Assembly (NCBI GenBank): GCA_001890945.1
Contig: MLAX01000004.1
Coordinates: 372,001 to 436,000 of the forward strand
DNA from: Alphaproteobacteria bacterium AO1-B
Lineage (GTDB): Bacteria; Pseudomonadota; Alphaproteobacteria; Rhizobiales; Stappiaceae
DNA: 64,000 nt
Direction: 5' to 3'
The notes beneath the pieces were generated by a model. The model ran no database searches. It had not been told where the DNA came from and saw only the letters and a program-made list of their open reading frames with translations. Positions within the stretch are counted from its first letter, which is position 1, and each line of letters starts with the position of its first letter. Made by a program: the position numbers and the translations under genes. Positions 1 through 8,384 of this stretch are shown one piece after another.

Positions 1-530
1 TGCTGATCGCCGCGTTCCGGAAAAAGCTGACCTTGCAGTCGCTATGGCAAGCGCTTTTGGAAACCGGTCACATCACGGCGTCCATCCTTTTCCTGATCAC
101 CGCAGCCTCGATCTACAGCCGGATGCTCGGTCTCGCAGGCCTGCCGAATGAGCTCGGAGATCTCCTTACGGAAACGCAAATGACCTTCTTTTGGGTCATG
201 GTGATCTATGTGCTGATGATGATTTTCCTTGGCACCATTCTCGATACCGCGTCGATCATTCTCATCGTGGTGCCCTTGTTCCTGCCGCTGGTCGAACCGA
301 TGGGCATGTCCCTTGTCTGGTTCGGGATTGTGACGGTGGTCGGCGCGGAAATCGGACTTCTAACTCCGCCACTCGGCATTTCGTGTTTTGTGATCAAGGC
401 AACGCTCAACGACCCTAGGATTTCCTTGAAGGATGTGTTCATCGGCGCGTTTCCCTTCGCGCTGGTGATGCTGGTCGTTCTAATCGCTCTGATCCGCTGG
501 CCGTCCTTGAGCCTGGCCATCTTAAACTAA
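1..530 (+). CDS. TRAP transporter large permease, DctM type (3' part)
   Basis: C-terminal part of the large membrane subunit of a TRAP (tripartite ATP-independent periplasmic) transporter, which imports organic acids using an ion gradient. The reading frame is already open at base 3, so the gene begins before the window. About 175 residues remain. Hydrophobic segments alternate with short loops, and the segment with LGTILDTASIILIVVPL followed by EIGLLTPPLG is characteristic of DctM C-termini. It ends 10 bases before a ring-cleavage dioxygenase gene and is probably cotranscribed with it. The substrate may therefore be an aromatic or organic acid, but that is inference from position only. Confidence 0.9.
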   Translation, partial: LIAAFRKKLTLQSLWQALLETGHITASILFLITAASIYSRMLGLAGLPNELGDLLTETQMTFFWVMVIYVLMMIFLGTILDTASIILIVVPLFLPLVEPMGMSLVWFGIVTVVGAEIGLLTPPLGISCFVIKATLNDPRISLKDVFIGAFPFALVMLVVLIALIRWPSLSLAILN

Positions 531-540
531 GGGGAGCACC

Positions 541-1410
541 ATGCGCAGCGTCACCAAAGACAACATAACTGACGTCTTCATGAACTATTTCGGGCCGGAT
601 ACGGATCCGCGCCTCAGAGAGATATTGCAGAGCCTTGTCACCCATCTGCATAACTTTGCCCGGGAGACGAACCTCACTCATGCCGAATGGCGCAAGGGCA
701 TCGAGTTCCTCGAGTGGGCCGGAGATATCTCAGACAAGGAACGGCACGAGTTTGTGCTTTTGTCCGATGTTCTGGGCCTCTCCTCGCTGGTTGACATGCT
801 GCACTCTCATCCTGAGGGCACGTCTTCCAGTGTGCTTGGGCCGTTCCATATTACGGGGTCTCCACCGCTTCCGATTGGCGGGGATCTGCGTGGTGATTTC
901 AAGGAACAAGTCCTGCTTGCCCAAGGTATCGTGCGGGACATGGACGGAAATCCCATTGAGGGTGCCGAACTTGATATCTGGCAGACGGCACCGAATGGTC
1001 TGTACTCCAGTCAGGACCCTGATCAGGATACTTACTCCTTCCACGGGATCCAAACCACGGGCGCAGATGGCCGTTATGCGTTCACGTCTGTAAAGCCGGT
1101 GAGTTACACGGTTCCAAGTGATGGCCCGGTTGGCGATATTCTTCGGGCCAGCGGACGCCATCCGTGGCGCCCGTCACACCTTCATTATATTGTTACGGCT
1201 CCGGGGTTCCGACCGCTCGTTACAGAGATTTTTCCAGATGATGATCCGTATCTGGATGAGGACACCGTGTTCGGGGTGCGTGAAGATCTCGTAATGACCT
1301 ATGTCGAGAAGCCAGCTGGGAGCTTCCCGGCAGACGGCTTTGAACTCTCCGGTAAGGTGGACGGTACCTACCTCCTGGCAGACTTCGACCTGGTTCTGGT
1401 CCGGGAGTAA
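541..1410 (+). CDS. Intradiol ring-cleavage dioxygenase (catechol or hydroxyquinol 1,2-dioxygenase family)
   Basis: A 289-residue non-haem Fe(III) dioxygenase that would open a catechol or hydroxyquinol ring between its two hydroxyls to give a muconate or maleylacetate. The N-terminal helical dimerisation domain covers roughly residues 1-100, followed by the beta-sandwich catalytic domain. The expected iron ligands are visible: Tyr155 (NGLYSSQ), Tyr189 (VSYTVP), His213 and His215 (RPSHLHYIV). Length fits the hydroxyquinol/catechol 1,2-dioxygenase family. The sequence alone does not decide between the two substrates. The start has a GGGGAG ribosome site just upstream and the gene follows the TRAP permease gene by 10 bases. 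Confidence 0.85.
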   Translation: MRSVTKDNITDVFMNYFGPDTDPRLREILQSLVTHLHNFARETNLTHAEWRKGIEFLEWAGDISDKERHEFVLLSDVLGLSSLVDMLHSHPEGTSSSVLGPFHITGSPPLPIGGDLRGDFKEQVLLAQGIVRDMDGNPIEGAELDIWQTAPNGLYSSQDPDQDTYSFHGIQTTGADGRYAFTSVKPVSYTVPSDGPVGDILRASGRHPWRPSHLHYIVTAPGFRPLVTEIFPDDDPYLDEDTVFGVREDLVMTYVEKPAGSFPADGFELSGKVDGTYLLADFDLVLVRE

Positions 1411-1430
1411 GTTCTATAGCTACGCAGCAT

Positions 1431-1461
1431 AAAGGCGGGTCATTTGGCCCGCCTTTTTTAT
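1431..1461 (+). terminator. Rho-independent terminator after the dioxygenase gene
   Basis: A GC-rich inverted repeat (GGCGGG pairing with CCCGCC) is followed by a run of T and lies 20 bases after the dioxygenase stop. It separates this gene from the convergent GntR regulator. Confidence 0.8.
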
Positions 1462-1495
1462 ACCTGACCCACTCTTTGAGAGCTGGACTAGCTCT

Positions 1496-2176
1496 CTACT
1501 CGGCGGCTTCGGAAGTGAAGAGTCTTTCCAAAAAAGCACCAGTGCGCTGGTAGTGGTCGAGCAATAGATGGCATGCGGTTTCTGTGTCGCGGTCGACAGC
1601 TGCATTCATGATCGCAGTGTGTTCGCTGCCGATATCACGGGTCGAATAGTCCAATGCCCTGCCGGCCAGATAACGGTACCGGATATTGAGATCATAGAGC
1701 TGATTGCAGAACTTCAGGAGAACCTTCGAGGTGCAGGCTGCGAGAAGGTTCATATGGAACGTCTTGTGCAGATCCTCGAACCGCTCAACATTGTTGCGTG
1801 GTTCGCGCATCATCCGGTGGTGGCTGATGACCAGGTTGTCTTCCCAAACCTGATCAGCATGGGCAATGCTTTCCCGCAGCGCCATCTCTTCCAGATGGCA
1901 CCGGAGTTTCAGGATTTCGGCAAAGTTTTCCCGGCCAACCTCCGCACTCCGAAAGCCACGTTGATCCAGTCTTTCGACTAGAAGGTCCGATACAAGCAAG
2001 GTCAGAGCCTCGCGGATCGGTGAACCGCCCATATCCAGCTTCTTGCGCAGGTTTTCGATTTTCAGTTTTTCGCCGGGCGGGATTTCTCCGGTGAGAATCA
2101 TCTGCCGTATCGCGAGATAGGCGCGCTGGGTGGCAGACGGTTCTTGAGCCGGGTCGATATGAGGCTGAATATTCAT
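1496..2176 (-). CDS. GntR-family transcriptional regulator, FCD subfamily
   Basis: A 226-residue repressor-type regulator. The N-terminal winged helix (about residues 15-80) has the GntR signature, with GEIPPGEKL followed by PIREALTLL in the recognition helix. The C-terminal all-helical FCD ligand-binding domain occupies about residues 90-215. FadR/GntR proteins of this class sense small organic acids. It is convergent with the TRAP/dioxygenase operon and divergent from the phenylacetate operon, so either could be its target. The dyad at 2232-2247 just upstream of its start could be its own operator. No good ribosome site precedes the ATG, so the start is not certain. Confidence 0.85.
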   Translation of the reverse strand: MNIQPHIDPAQEPSATQRAYLAIRQMILTGEIPPGEKLKIENLRKKLDMGGSPIREALTLLVSDLLVERLDQRGFRSAEVGRENFAEILKLRCHLEEMALRESIAHADQVWEDNLVISHHRMMREPRNNVERFEDLHKTFHMNLLAACTSKVLLKFCNQLYDLNIRYRYLAGRALDYSTRDIGSEHTAIMNAAVDRDTETACHLLLDHYQRTGAFLERLFTSEAAE

Positions 2177-2231
2177 GAGTGTGATAATATCGATTTTTTT
2201 GCAAAAATGCCAGTTATTTCTTGCTTAATCC

Positions 2232-2247
2232 TACGTGCTTATACGTA
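2232..2247. promoter_or_regulatory. Dyad upstream of the GntR gene, candidate operator
   Basis: TACGT, six spacer bases, then ACGTA form a 5+5 inverted repeat in an AT-rich stretch 55 bases before the GntR start. FCD-type GntR proteins commonly bind short dyads of this size near their own promoter. Assignment to this regulator is inference. Confidence 0.35.
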
Positions 2248-2341
2248 AAACATCAGTCAAATTCCCGAGAGTTCTGCCGCATAACGTGGTTCGGTGCCAC
2301 AGTCGTATCTGGATGCCCGTCCAAACCGTTCTGTAAGCCGT

Positions 2342-2356
2342 ACCGAACAGATCGGT
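2342..2356. promoter_or_regulatory. Dyad ACCGA-N5-TCGGT upstream of the thiolase gene
   Basis: A perfect 5+5 inverted repeat (ACCGA and TCGGT around ACAGA) in the 328-base intergenic region between the GntR gene and paaJ. It resembles half-sites of the candidate PaaR operator at 2457 but with different spacing, so its owner is unclear. The rest of this intergenic region is AT-rich promoter-like sequence with no gene visible. Confidence 0.3.
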
Positions 2357-2456
2357 GTTTGATTTAAGTGGCTGAAAGACAGTTATAAAAATCAAAGTAT
2401 CACATTTTTTTCAAAAAACAGTTCTAAGTGTGATGCTTTGGTGGTATACAACGCTG

Positions 2457-2470
2457 ACCGATCGGTCGGC
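2457..2470. promoter_or_regulatory. Candidate PaaR operator upstream of paaJ-paaABCDE
   Basis: ACCGATCGGTCGGC lies 34 bases before the thiolase start, inside the perfect palindrome GACCGATCGGTC (2456-2467). It matches 11 of 14 positions of the sequence at 13871-13884, upstream of the opposite arm of the phenylacetate cluster. A shared motif at both promoters of a cluster encoding a TetR regulator is good circumstantial evidence for a PaaR site. Confidence 0.6.
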
Positions 2471-2504
2471 GAATGCCTGATAGATCGCGAAATGGGAGAG
2501 ACAA

Positions 2505-3710
2505 ATGCCAAATGCCTTCATCTGCGACGCCGTGCGCACGCCTATCGGCCGGTATGGCGGAGCCCTGTCTCCAGTACGTACAGATGATCTGGCAGCGATT
2601 CCTCTCCAGGCCCTGAAGGAGCGCAACCCTAGTGTCGATTGGGAGGCTGTTGCTGATGTGATCCTCGGCTGTGCCAATCAGGCTGGCGAAGACAACCGCA
2701 ATGTTGCCCGTATGGCTGTGCTTTTGTCCGGGCTGCCGGTCTCCGTTCCTGGCACAACAGTGAACCGGCTATGTGGATCCGGGATGGATGCCATCGGCAT
2801 GGCCGCGCGCGCGATCCGGGCCGGAGATGCTGAGTTGATGCTTGCGGGCGGTGTTGAAAGTATGAGCCGGGCACCGTTTGTTGTCGGCAAAGCGACGACA
2901 GCGTTTTCGCGCAATGCCGAGATGTATGACACCACTATTGGCTGGCGCTTTAAGAACAAGAAACTGGAAAAGGCTTTCGGCACGCATTCAATGCCGGAGA
3001 CGGCGGACAATGTGGCCGAGGATTACGAGATCTCCCGCGAGGACCAGGACAAGTTTGCAGCGGAAAGTCAACGCCGATGGGCCGCAGCTCAAGAAGCCGG
3101 TGTTTTTAAGGATGAAATCGTTCCGGTTTCGATCCCGCAACGCAAAGGCGATCCGATTGTCGTTAATATGGATGAACATCCGCGGCCGGGCACGGGTGTC
3201 GAGGCCTTGGCAAAACTGCGTGGCGTAAACGCGCCTGATTTAACAGTTACGGCTGGAAATGCGTCCGGGGTCAACGATGGATCCGCTGCAGCGCTGATCG
3301 CTTCGGAAGAAGCCGCAAGTGCGAATGGGCTGACGCCCAAGGCCCGCATTGTCGCCATGGCAGCAGCCGGCGTTCCGCCACGTGTCATGGGCATTGGTCC
3401 GGTGCCGGCGACGCAAAAGGTTCTGGGCCTCGCAGGTCTGACGCTTGAGCAAATGGATGTGATTGAACTCAATGAGGCTTTTGCGTCCCAATCGCTCGCA
3501 GTTTTGCGTGAGCTTGGTTTGCCCGATGATGCACCCCACGTGAATGCCAACGGCGGGGCCATTGCCATTGGCCATCCACTCGGCATGAGCGGATCGCGGC
3601 TGGTCCTGCACGCCGCCAATCAGCTACAGCGGACCGGTGGGCAGTATGCGCTTTGCACCATGTGTGTCGGTGTTGGTCAGGGGATCGCGCTCGTTCTGGA
3701 GCGGGTGTAA
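2505..3710 (+). CDS. paaJ: 3-oxoadipyl-CoA / 3-oxo-5,6-dehydrosuberyl-CoA thiolase
   Basis: A 401-residue thiolase, the usual length for PaaJ/PcaF. It would cleave 3-oxo-5,6-dehydrosuberyl-CoA and 3-oxoadipyl-CoA with CoA, releasing acetyl-CoA and finally succinyl-CoA, at the end of phenylacetate breakdown. The nucleophile is Cys90 in NRLCGSGMDA; the second thiolase motif GGAIAIGHPLGMSG carries the catalytic His; the last Cys is in CTMCVGVGQG. The start has a GGGAGAG ribosome site. It is the first gene of the plus-strand paa operon, directly downstream of the candidate PaaR operator. PcaF of the beta-ketoadipate pathway is near-identical in sequence type, so the assignment rests on context. 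Confidence 0.9.
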   Translation: MPNAFICDAVRTPIGRYGGALSPVRTDDLAAIPLQALKERNPSVDWEAVADVILGCANQAGEDNRNVARMAVLLSGLPVSVPGTTVNRLCGSGMDAIGMAARAIRAGDAELMLAGGVESMSRAPFVVGKATTAFSRNAEMYDTTIGWRFKNKKLEKAFGTHSMPETADNVAEDYEISREDQDKFAAESQRRWAAAQEAGVFKDEIVPVSIPQRKGDPIVVNMDEHPRPGTGVEALAKLRGVNAPDLTVTAGNASGVNDGSAAALIASEEAASANGLTPKARIVAMAAAGVPPRVMGIGPVPATQKVLGLAGLTLEQMDVIELNEAFASQSLAVLRELGLPDDAPHVNANGGAIAIGHPLGMSGSRLVLHAANQLQRTGGQYALCTMCVGVGQGIALVLERV

Positions 3711-3825
3711 ATTGGATTTGAAGGGCTCGGGACGGTGCCGGTTGCTTTGAAAGCAGGCGGTCGCTTTGAGGAAAGCCCAATCGGAACGCGCTGGATTTAA
3801 GTCCGGCACAGTTGGAGGAAGTGGC

Positions 3826-4824
3826 ATGTACGCACAGCTTGTGAAATCTGACGCTCTGAAGTCCCGCGAGGAAATGTCGCCCGAAGAGCAGGCTTTTCAG
3901 GAGCGGATCGATAACGGTGAAAAGATCGAGCCGAAGGACTGGATGCCGGAAGGCTATCGCAAGACCTTGATCCGTCAGATTGGTCAGCATGCGCATTCCG
4001 AAATCGTTGGCCAGCTGCCGGAAGGCAACTGGATTACCCGTGCACCGACCCTTGAGCGCAAGGCTATTCTCCTTGCAAAGGTTCAGGACGAAGCCGGGCA
4101 TGGGCTTTATCTCTATTCAGCGGCCGAGACACTGGGCGTCAGCCGGGATGAGCTTTTTGAGGCTCTGCATTCCGGCAAAATGAAATACTCTTCGATCTTC
4201 AACTACCCAACACTGAACTGGGCCGATATGGGCGCGGTTGGCTGGCTGGTCGACGGCGCTGCCATCATGAACCAGGTGCCGCTGCAGCGGACATCCTTCG
4301 GGCCCTATTCCCGCGCGATGATCCGGATCTGCAAGGAGGAAAGTTTCCACCAGCGTCAGGGTTATTCCATAATGATGAAGATGGCTTTCGGCACGCCGGA
4401 GCAGAAGGAAATGGCACAGGATGCCCTGAATCGGTTTTGGTACCCGTCGCTGATGATGTTTGGTCCGTCCGACAAGGATTCCGTCCACTCCGCCCAATCG
4501 ATGGCCTGGAAGATCAAGATCAACACCAACGATGAATTGCGCCAGAAGTTCGTCAACGAGACCGTGCCGCAGGCCGAGTATCTCGGGCTGACCGTTCCAG
4601 ATGAAACGCTCGCCTGGAACGAGGAGAAGCAAGGCTACGACTTCGCCGAGCCGGATTGGAACGAGTTCTTTGAAGTGATCAAGGGCAATGGTCCGTGCAA
4701 CCGAGAACGGCTGGAAGCGCGGGTCAAGGCCTGGGATGACGGCGAGTGGTTCCGCGATGGCTTGAACGCTTATGCCGACAAGGCGGCAGACCGCCGTCAG
4801 GCTGCCTCCGTGGCCGCAGAATAA
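3826..4824 (+). CDS. paaA: Phenylacetyl-CoA 1,2-epoxidase, catalytic subunit
   Basis: A 332-residue ferritin-like di-iron oxygenase subunit. With PaaB, PaaC and PaaE it epoxidises the ring of phenylacetyl-CoA using O2 and NADPH. Two EXXH iron-binding motifs are visible: Glu89-His92 (QDEAGH) and Glu172-His175 (EESFHQ). I chose the ATG at 3826 because it has a strong GGAGG ribosome site 6 bases upstream; an in-frame start 60 bases earlier would add a non-homologous leader. It follows paaJ by 115 bases and heads the paaABCDE block. Confidence 0.95.
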   Translation: MYAQLVKSDALKSREEMSPEEQAFQERIDNGEKIEPKDWMPEGYRKTLIRQIGQHAHSEIVGQLPEGNWITRAPTLERKAILLAKVQDEAGHGLYLYSAAETLGVSRDELFEALHSGKMKYSSIFNYPTLNWADMGAVGWLVDGAAIMNQVPLQRTSFGPYSRAMIRICKEESFHQRQGYSIMMKMAFGTPEQKEMAQDALNRFWYPSLMMFGPSDKDSVHSAQSMAWKIKINTNDELRQKFVNETVPQAEYLGLTVPDETLAWNEEKQGYDFAEPDWNEFFEVIKGNGPCNRERLEARVKAWDDGEWFRDGLNAYADKAADRRQAASVAAE

Positions 4825-4853
4825 CCGACAAGACGATTGAGGGAGAGACAGTC

Positions 4854-5141
4854 ATGAGCAAGAAAGAGTGGCCGCTCTGGGAAGTGTTTATCCGCGGTCA
4901 GCATGGCCTGAACCACCGTCACGTCGGTAGCCTGCATGCGCCGGATGCGGAGATGGCGATTAACCACGCCCGGGATGTCTACACCCGCCGCAAGGAAGGT
5001 GTTTCCATCTGGGTGGTGCCGTCCAAGGAGATCACAGCGTCCAGCCCGTCCGAAAAGGGCCCGTTGTTCGACCCGGCCGAAAGCAAGACATATCGCCATC
5101 CGACCTTCTTCGATATTCCGGAAGAAGTGGGGAAAATGTGA
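4854..5141 (+). CDS. paaB: Phenylacetyl-CoA epoxidase subunit PaaB
   Basis: A 95-residue small subunit of the epoxidase that bridges PaaAC heterodimers; no catalytic residues are expected. The N-terminus KEWPLWEVFIRGQHGLNHRHVGSLHA and the SIWVVPS segment are typical of the family. The start at 4854 has a GGGAGAGA ribosome site. Its TGA stop overlaps the ATG of paaC by one base, indicating translational coupling. Confidence 0.95.
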   Translation: MSKKEWPLWEVFIRGQHGLNHRHVGSLHAPDAEMAINHARDVYTRRKEGVSIWVVPSKEITASSPSEKGPLFDPAESKTYRHPTFFDIPEEVGKM

Positions 5142-5959
5142 TGAGCGATCAAATTGCAGTTTCCGGTGCCACTCAGGATCCGTTCGTTTCCGATGCTGAG
5201 CTGAAACCGGCCTTATTTGAATGGCTCTGCCGCATGGGCGACAATGCGCTAATTCTTGGCCACCGGACGTCCGAATGGTGCGGTCATGGTCCGGTTCTGG
5301 AAGAAGACATCGCCCTTGCCAACACAGCGCTCGACCTCATCGGCCACACGCAGATGTGGCTTGGTCTTGCAGGTGAGGTTGAAGGTGAGGGGCGCGACGC
5401 GGACAAGCTCGCCTATCTGCGCGATGCCTTCAAGTTCCGCAATGTTTTGCTCGTTGAACTTCCGAAGGGTGACATGGCCGTCACGGTGATGCGGGAGTTT
5501 CTGTTCGACGCCTATCATCACCTGCTGCTCTCCTGGCTTGCAGAGAACTCAAAGAGCCCGCGCGTTGCCGAAATTGCCGCAAAAGCTCTGAAAGAAGTGA
5601 GCTATCACCTGGAGCGGGCGTCTGATCTTGTTGTCCGGCTGGGCGACGGGACACCGGAGAGCCATCGCAGAATGCAGGACGCCCTGGACCTCTTGTGGCC
5701 TTACACGGGCGAGATGTTCGAAGGTGATGCACTGGATACGGCCGTAGCTGAAGCCGGTATTGCGCCGAAACCAGAGGATCTGAAAGCGGACTGGGAAACT
5801 TCCGTGCGTGAGATCCTGGATGAGGCGACGCTGAAAGCGCCCGAGACAGCTGGTTTCGTTCATAAGGGCGGCAAGCAGGGCCGGCATACTGAGCATCTTG
5901 GGTACATCCTTGCGGAGATGCAGTTCCTGCAACGCGCCTACCCGGGCGCGAGCTGGTAG
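5141..5959 (+). CDS. paaC: Phenylacetyl-CoA epoxidase structural subunit PaaC
   Basis: A 272-residue ferritin-fold protein that pairs with PaaA and stabilises the complex but lacks a full di-iron centre in the known family. Recognisable segments include GHRTSEWCGHGPVLEED and the C-terminal GRHTEHLGYILAEMQ. The ATG at 5141 overlaps the paaB stop. It is followed 11 bases later by paaD. Confidence 0.93.
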   Translation: MSDQIAVSGATQDPFVSDAELKPALFEWLCRMGDNALILGHRTSEWCGHGPVLEEDIALANTALDLIGHTQMWLGLAGEVEGEGRDADKLAYLRDAFKFRNVLLVELPKGDMAVTVMREFLFDAYHHLLLSWLAENSKSPRVAEIAAKALKEVSYHLERASDLVVRLGDGTPESHRRMQDALDLLWPYTGEMFEGDALDTAVAEAGIAPKPEDLKADWETSVREILDEATLKAPETAGFVHKGGKQGRHTEHLGYILAEMQFLQRAYPGASW

Positions 5960-5970
5960 GAAAGTCCGCC

Positions 5971-6492
5971 ATGCCCGCACCTCAAACCACCTCGGCTGAG
6001 CAAGTCTGGGACTGGCTTGCCGAAGTCCCGGATCCGGAGATCCCCGTTGTCTCGGTCACCGAGCTCGGTATTGTCCGCGATGTTCGTTATGACGGCGATA
6101 CTCTCGTGGTGGCGGTCACCCCGACTTATTCGGGATGTCCTGCAACGGCTGTCATCGATCTGATGATCGAGGACAAGCTGCGCGAAAAGGGCATGGAGAA
6201 TGTGCGTCTGGAACGCCGCCTCTCACCGCCCTGGACAACTGACTGGGTGACGCCTGAAGCGCGTGAGAAACTGAAACAGTTTGGCATTGCGCCGCCGATC
6301 GACGGAACCGCTGCCGATGGCATGGGCGCGAAGGCGGCCCGCTTGTCCGGCCAGACAAATCTCGTGGTTCCCTGCCCAAGATGCGGCTCAGCTCACACCG
6401 AGCGGGTCAGCCAGTTCGGGTCGACACCGTGCAAGGCCGCCTGGCGCTGCAAGGACTGTCTGGAACCGTTCGATTATTTCAAGTGCATTTGA
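5971..6492 (+). CDS. paaD: Phenylacetyl-CoA epoxidase maturation protein PaaD
   Basis: A 173-residue protein with an N-terminal MIP18/SufT-like domain (about residues 5-100, with DPEIPVVSVTELGIV and TYSGCPA) and a C-terminal zinc-ribbon-like tail (CPRCGS near residue 135, then CKDC). In characterised clusters PaaD is needed for epoxidase activity, probably for Fe-S or di-iron maturation. Located between paaC and paaE as in most paa operons. All cysteines of the CXXC pairs are present. Confidence 0.93.
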   Translation: MPAPQTTSAEQVWDWLAEVPDPEIPVVSVTELGIVRDVRYDGDTLVVAVTPTYSGCPATAVIDLMIEDKLREKGMENVRLERRLSPPWTTDWVTPEAREKLKQFGIAPPIDGTAADGMGAKAARLSGQTNLVVPCPRCGSAHTERVSQFGSTPCKAAWRCKDCLEPFDYFKCI

Positions 6493-6515
6493 CACCCAGG
6501 AGGAGGGTTTCGCCT

Positions 6516-7592
6516 ATGGCACGATTTCACCCGCTACAAGTTACCGATATCCGCCGCGATACCCGCGATGCCGTTGTGGTCACGCTGAAGCCCGACGCCG
6601 CAGATCAAGACGCTTTTGACTTCATTCAGGGGCAGTACCTGACGTTTCGCCGCGACTTCGACGGTAAGGAGTTGCGCCGATCCTATTCGATCTGCGCGGG
6701 CAAGGATGACGGATGCCTGAAGGTCGGGATCAAACGGGTTGAGGGCGGAGCGTTTTCGACCTGGGCCAATGAAGAGCTGAAAGTTGGCGACCGCCTTGAT
6801 GTCATGCCCCCAATGGGCCGGTTCTTTACCGAACTGGAGCCGGAGAAAGCTAAAAGCTATCTCGGCTTTGCCGGTGGGTCAGGCATCACACCGGTCCTCT
6901 CGATCATCAAGACGGTTCTGGCGCGCGAGCCAAAGAGCACATTTACGCTGATTTACGCCAATCGTCAGACCAGCTCAATCATGTTCCGCGAGGAACTGGA
7001 AGATCTAAAGAACACCTATCTTGGCCGTTTCTCGGTGATCCATATTCTGGAAACGGAAACCCAGGACATCGATCTCTTCACCGGTCGGATCGATGCGGAA
7101 AAGATGGATCTCTTGTTCCGTCTATGGGTCGATGCCGAAGAGGTCGATACAGCTTTTATCTGCGGCCCGGAGCCGATGATGCTGACCATCGCGGACAGCC
7201 TGCGCAAGCACGGTCTTGCCGACGAACAGATCCGGTTCGAGTTGTTTGCCTCCTCCCAGCCCGGACGTGCAAAAGCGCGCGCCCTGTCGCAAGCAACTGC
7301 GACAGGTGCCGGGACGTGTGAGGTTTCGGTCACTCTCGATGGCAGCACGCGGAATTTCCAGATGGAGAAAAACGGCAACTCAGTGCTTGAGGCGGCCATC
7401 GCGAATTCAATGGACGCGCCCTATTCCTGTAAGGCCGGGGTGTGTTCCACCTGCCGGGCAAAGGTCATTGAAGGCGAGGTGGAGATGGAAGTGAACCATG
7501 CGCTGGAGGACTATGAAGTCCGTGCAGGTTATGTCCTCTCCTGCCAATGCATCCCGGTCTCGGACAAGGTGGTGATCAGCTATGACGAATGA
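6516..7592 (+). CDS. paaE: Phenylacetyl-CoA epoxidase reductase subunit PaaE
   Basis: A 358-residue NAD(P)H:ferredoxin oxidoreductase that feeds electrons to the di-iron centre of PaaA. Order of domains: FAD-binding barrel with RRSYSIC near residues 54-60, nucleotide-binding domain with GGSGITPVLSI and CGPEPMM, then a plant-type 2Fe-2S ferredoxin domain (SCKAGVCSTCRAKV plus a later Cys). The start at 6516 has an AGGAGGA ribosome site; frame upstream of it is open but overlaps paaD and is unrelated to the family. The stop overlaps the start of the next gene by 11 bases. Confidence 0.95.
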   Translation: MARFHPLQVTDIRRDTRDAVVVTLKPDAADQDAFDFIQGQYLTFRRDFDGKELRRSYSICAGKDDGCLKVGIKRVEGGAFSTWANEELKVGDRLDVMPPMGRFFTELEPEKAKSYLGFAGGSGITPVLSIIKTVLAREPKSTFTLIYANRQTSSIMFREELEDLKNTYLGRFSVIHILETETQDIDLFTGRIDAEKMDLLFRLWVDAEEVDTAFICGPEPMMLTIADSLRKHGLADEQIRFELFASSQPGRAKARALSQATATGAGTCEVSVTLDGSTRNFQMEKNGNSVLEAAIANSMDAPYSCKAGVCSTCRAKVIEGEVEMEVNHALEDYEVRAGYVLSCQCIPVSDKVVISYDE

Positions 7593-8361
7593 AGCCGTTC
7601 TGGACGAAGACACCATGCCCTTGGTCGATTACCTCGCCCGGGGCGGCAAGTTGACGTCGCCAAACAACGTCCCGCCGCGCTACCGCGCCGAACTCCTGCG
7701 TTTGATGTCGTCTTTTGTCGACAGTGAACTTGCCGGGTCTGCCGGGTTCGCCGACGCTATCAATTGGGCGCCGGGCCTGAAGGAACGGATCGCGGCCAGC
7801 CGGATCACACTGGAGAAGGTCGATCATGCCGAGCAGGTGCTGGACCTGATGAGCGACTTTGGAACTGACAAGGCGCTCTATAACAACGCGCACTCGTGGT
7901 CCGCCCGTCAGCCGCGGGATGCACAGGTGGATGCAAAACGCCAGGGCGGAGATATGCGGTTGTCTGTCTTTCATTACCCGCTGCAAGGCTGGACAGACGC
8001 TGTCGTCATGAACTTCCTGATGGGGCTCGCGACCGTGCACCAACTCAAGGATCTCAGCCAAACCTCTTACCAGCCGCTTGGCGAAGTGTTCCGCAAGATC
8101 TTGCCGCGGGAACAGCGTCACATGGAACTCGGCCTGGAGGGGCTTCAGGTTCTGGCTGCCGACGAGGCAACGCGCCTTGAAGCGCAGTCGTCTGTTGCCT
8201 ATTGGTTGCCCAAGGTTTCTGAAACCTTTGGTCCGGCCAAGTCGGAGCGGTTTGACCGGCTCAAGCAGATGGGCTTGCGCCAGACGGAAAACGAAACGCT
8301 TCGAGCCGCCTGGCAAGCTGATGCCAACGAGCGGCTCAATGAACTGAAGCTCAACAAATAA
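7582..8361 (+). CDS. PaaA/PaaC-family ferritin-like protein, extra copy in the paa operon
   Basis: A 259-residue protein that looks like a divergent member of the PaaA/PaaC family (phenylacetic acid catabolic protein fold, four-helix ferritin-like bundle). By eye, the second iron motif is kept (Glu177-x-x-His180 in PREQRHMELG). The first EXXH of PaaA is replaced by a Glu78, His82, Glu84 arrangement (LEKVDHAEQV). It overlaps paaE by 11 bases and is followed 23 bases later by paaZ, so it is tightly built into the operon. It is not one of the five classical epoxidase genes and its role is unknown: a third structural subunit, an assembly factor, or an oxygenase for a related substrate. Confidence 0.75.
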   Translation: MTNEAVLDEDTMPLVDYLARGGKLTSPNNVPPRYRAELLRLMSSFVDSELAGSAGFADAINWAPGLKERIAASRITLEKVDHAEQVLDLMSDFGTDKALYNNAHSWSARQPRDAQVDAKRQGGDMRLSVFHYPLQGWTDAVVMNFLMGLATVHQLKDLSQTSYQPLGEVFRKILPREQRHMELGLEGLQVLAADEATRLEAQSSVAYWLPKVSETFGPAKSERFDRLKQMGLRQTENETLRAAWQADANERLNELKLNK

Positions 8362-8384
8362 AAAAACATAAAGGGAAATCCAGA

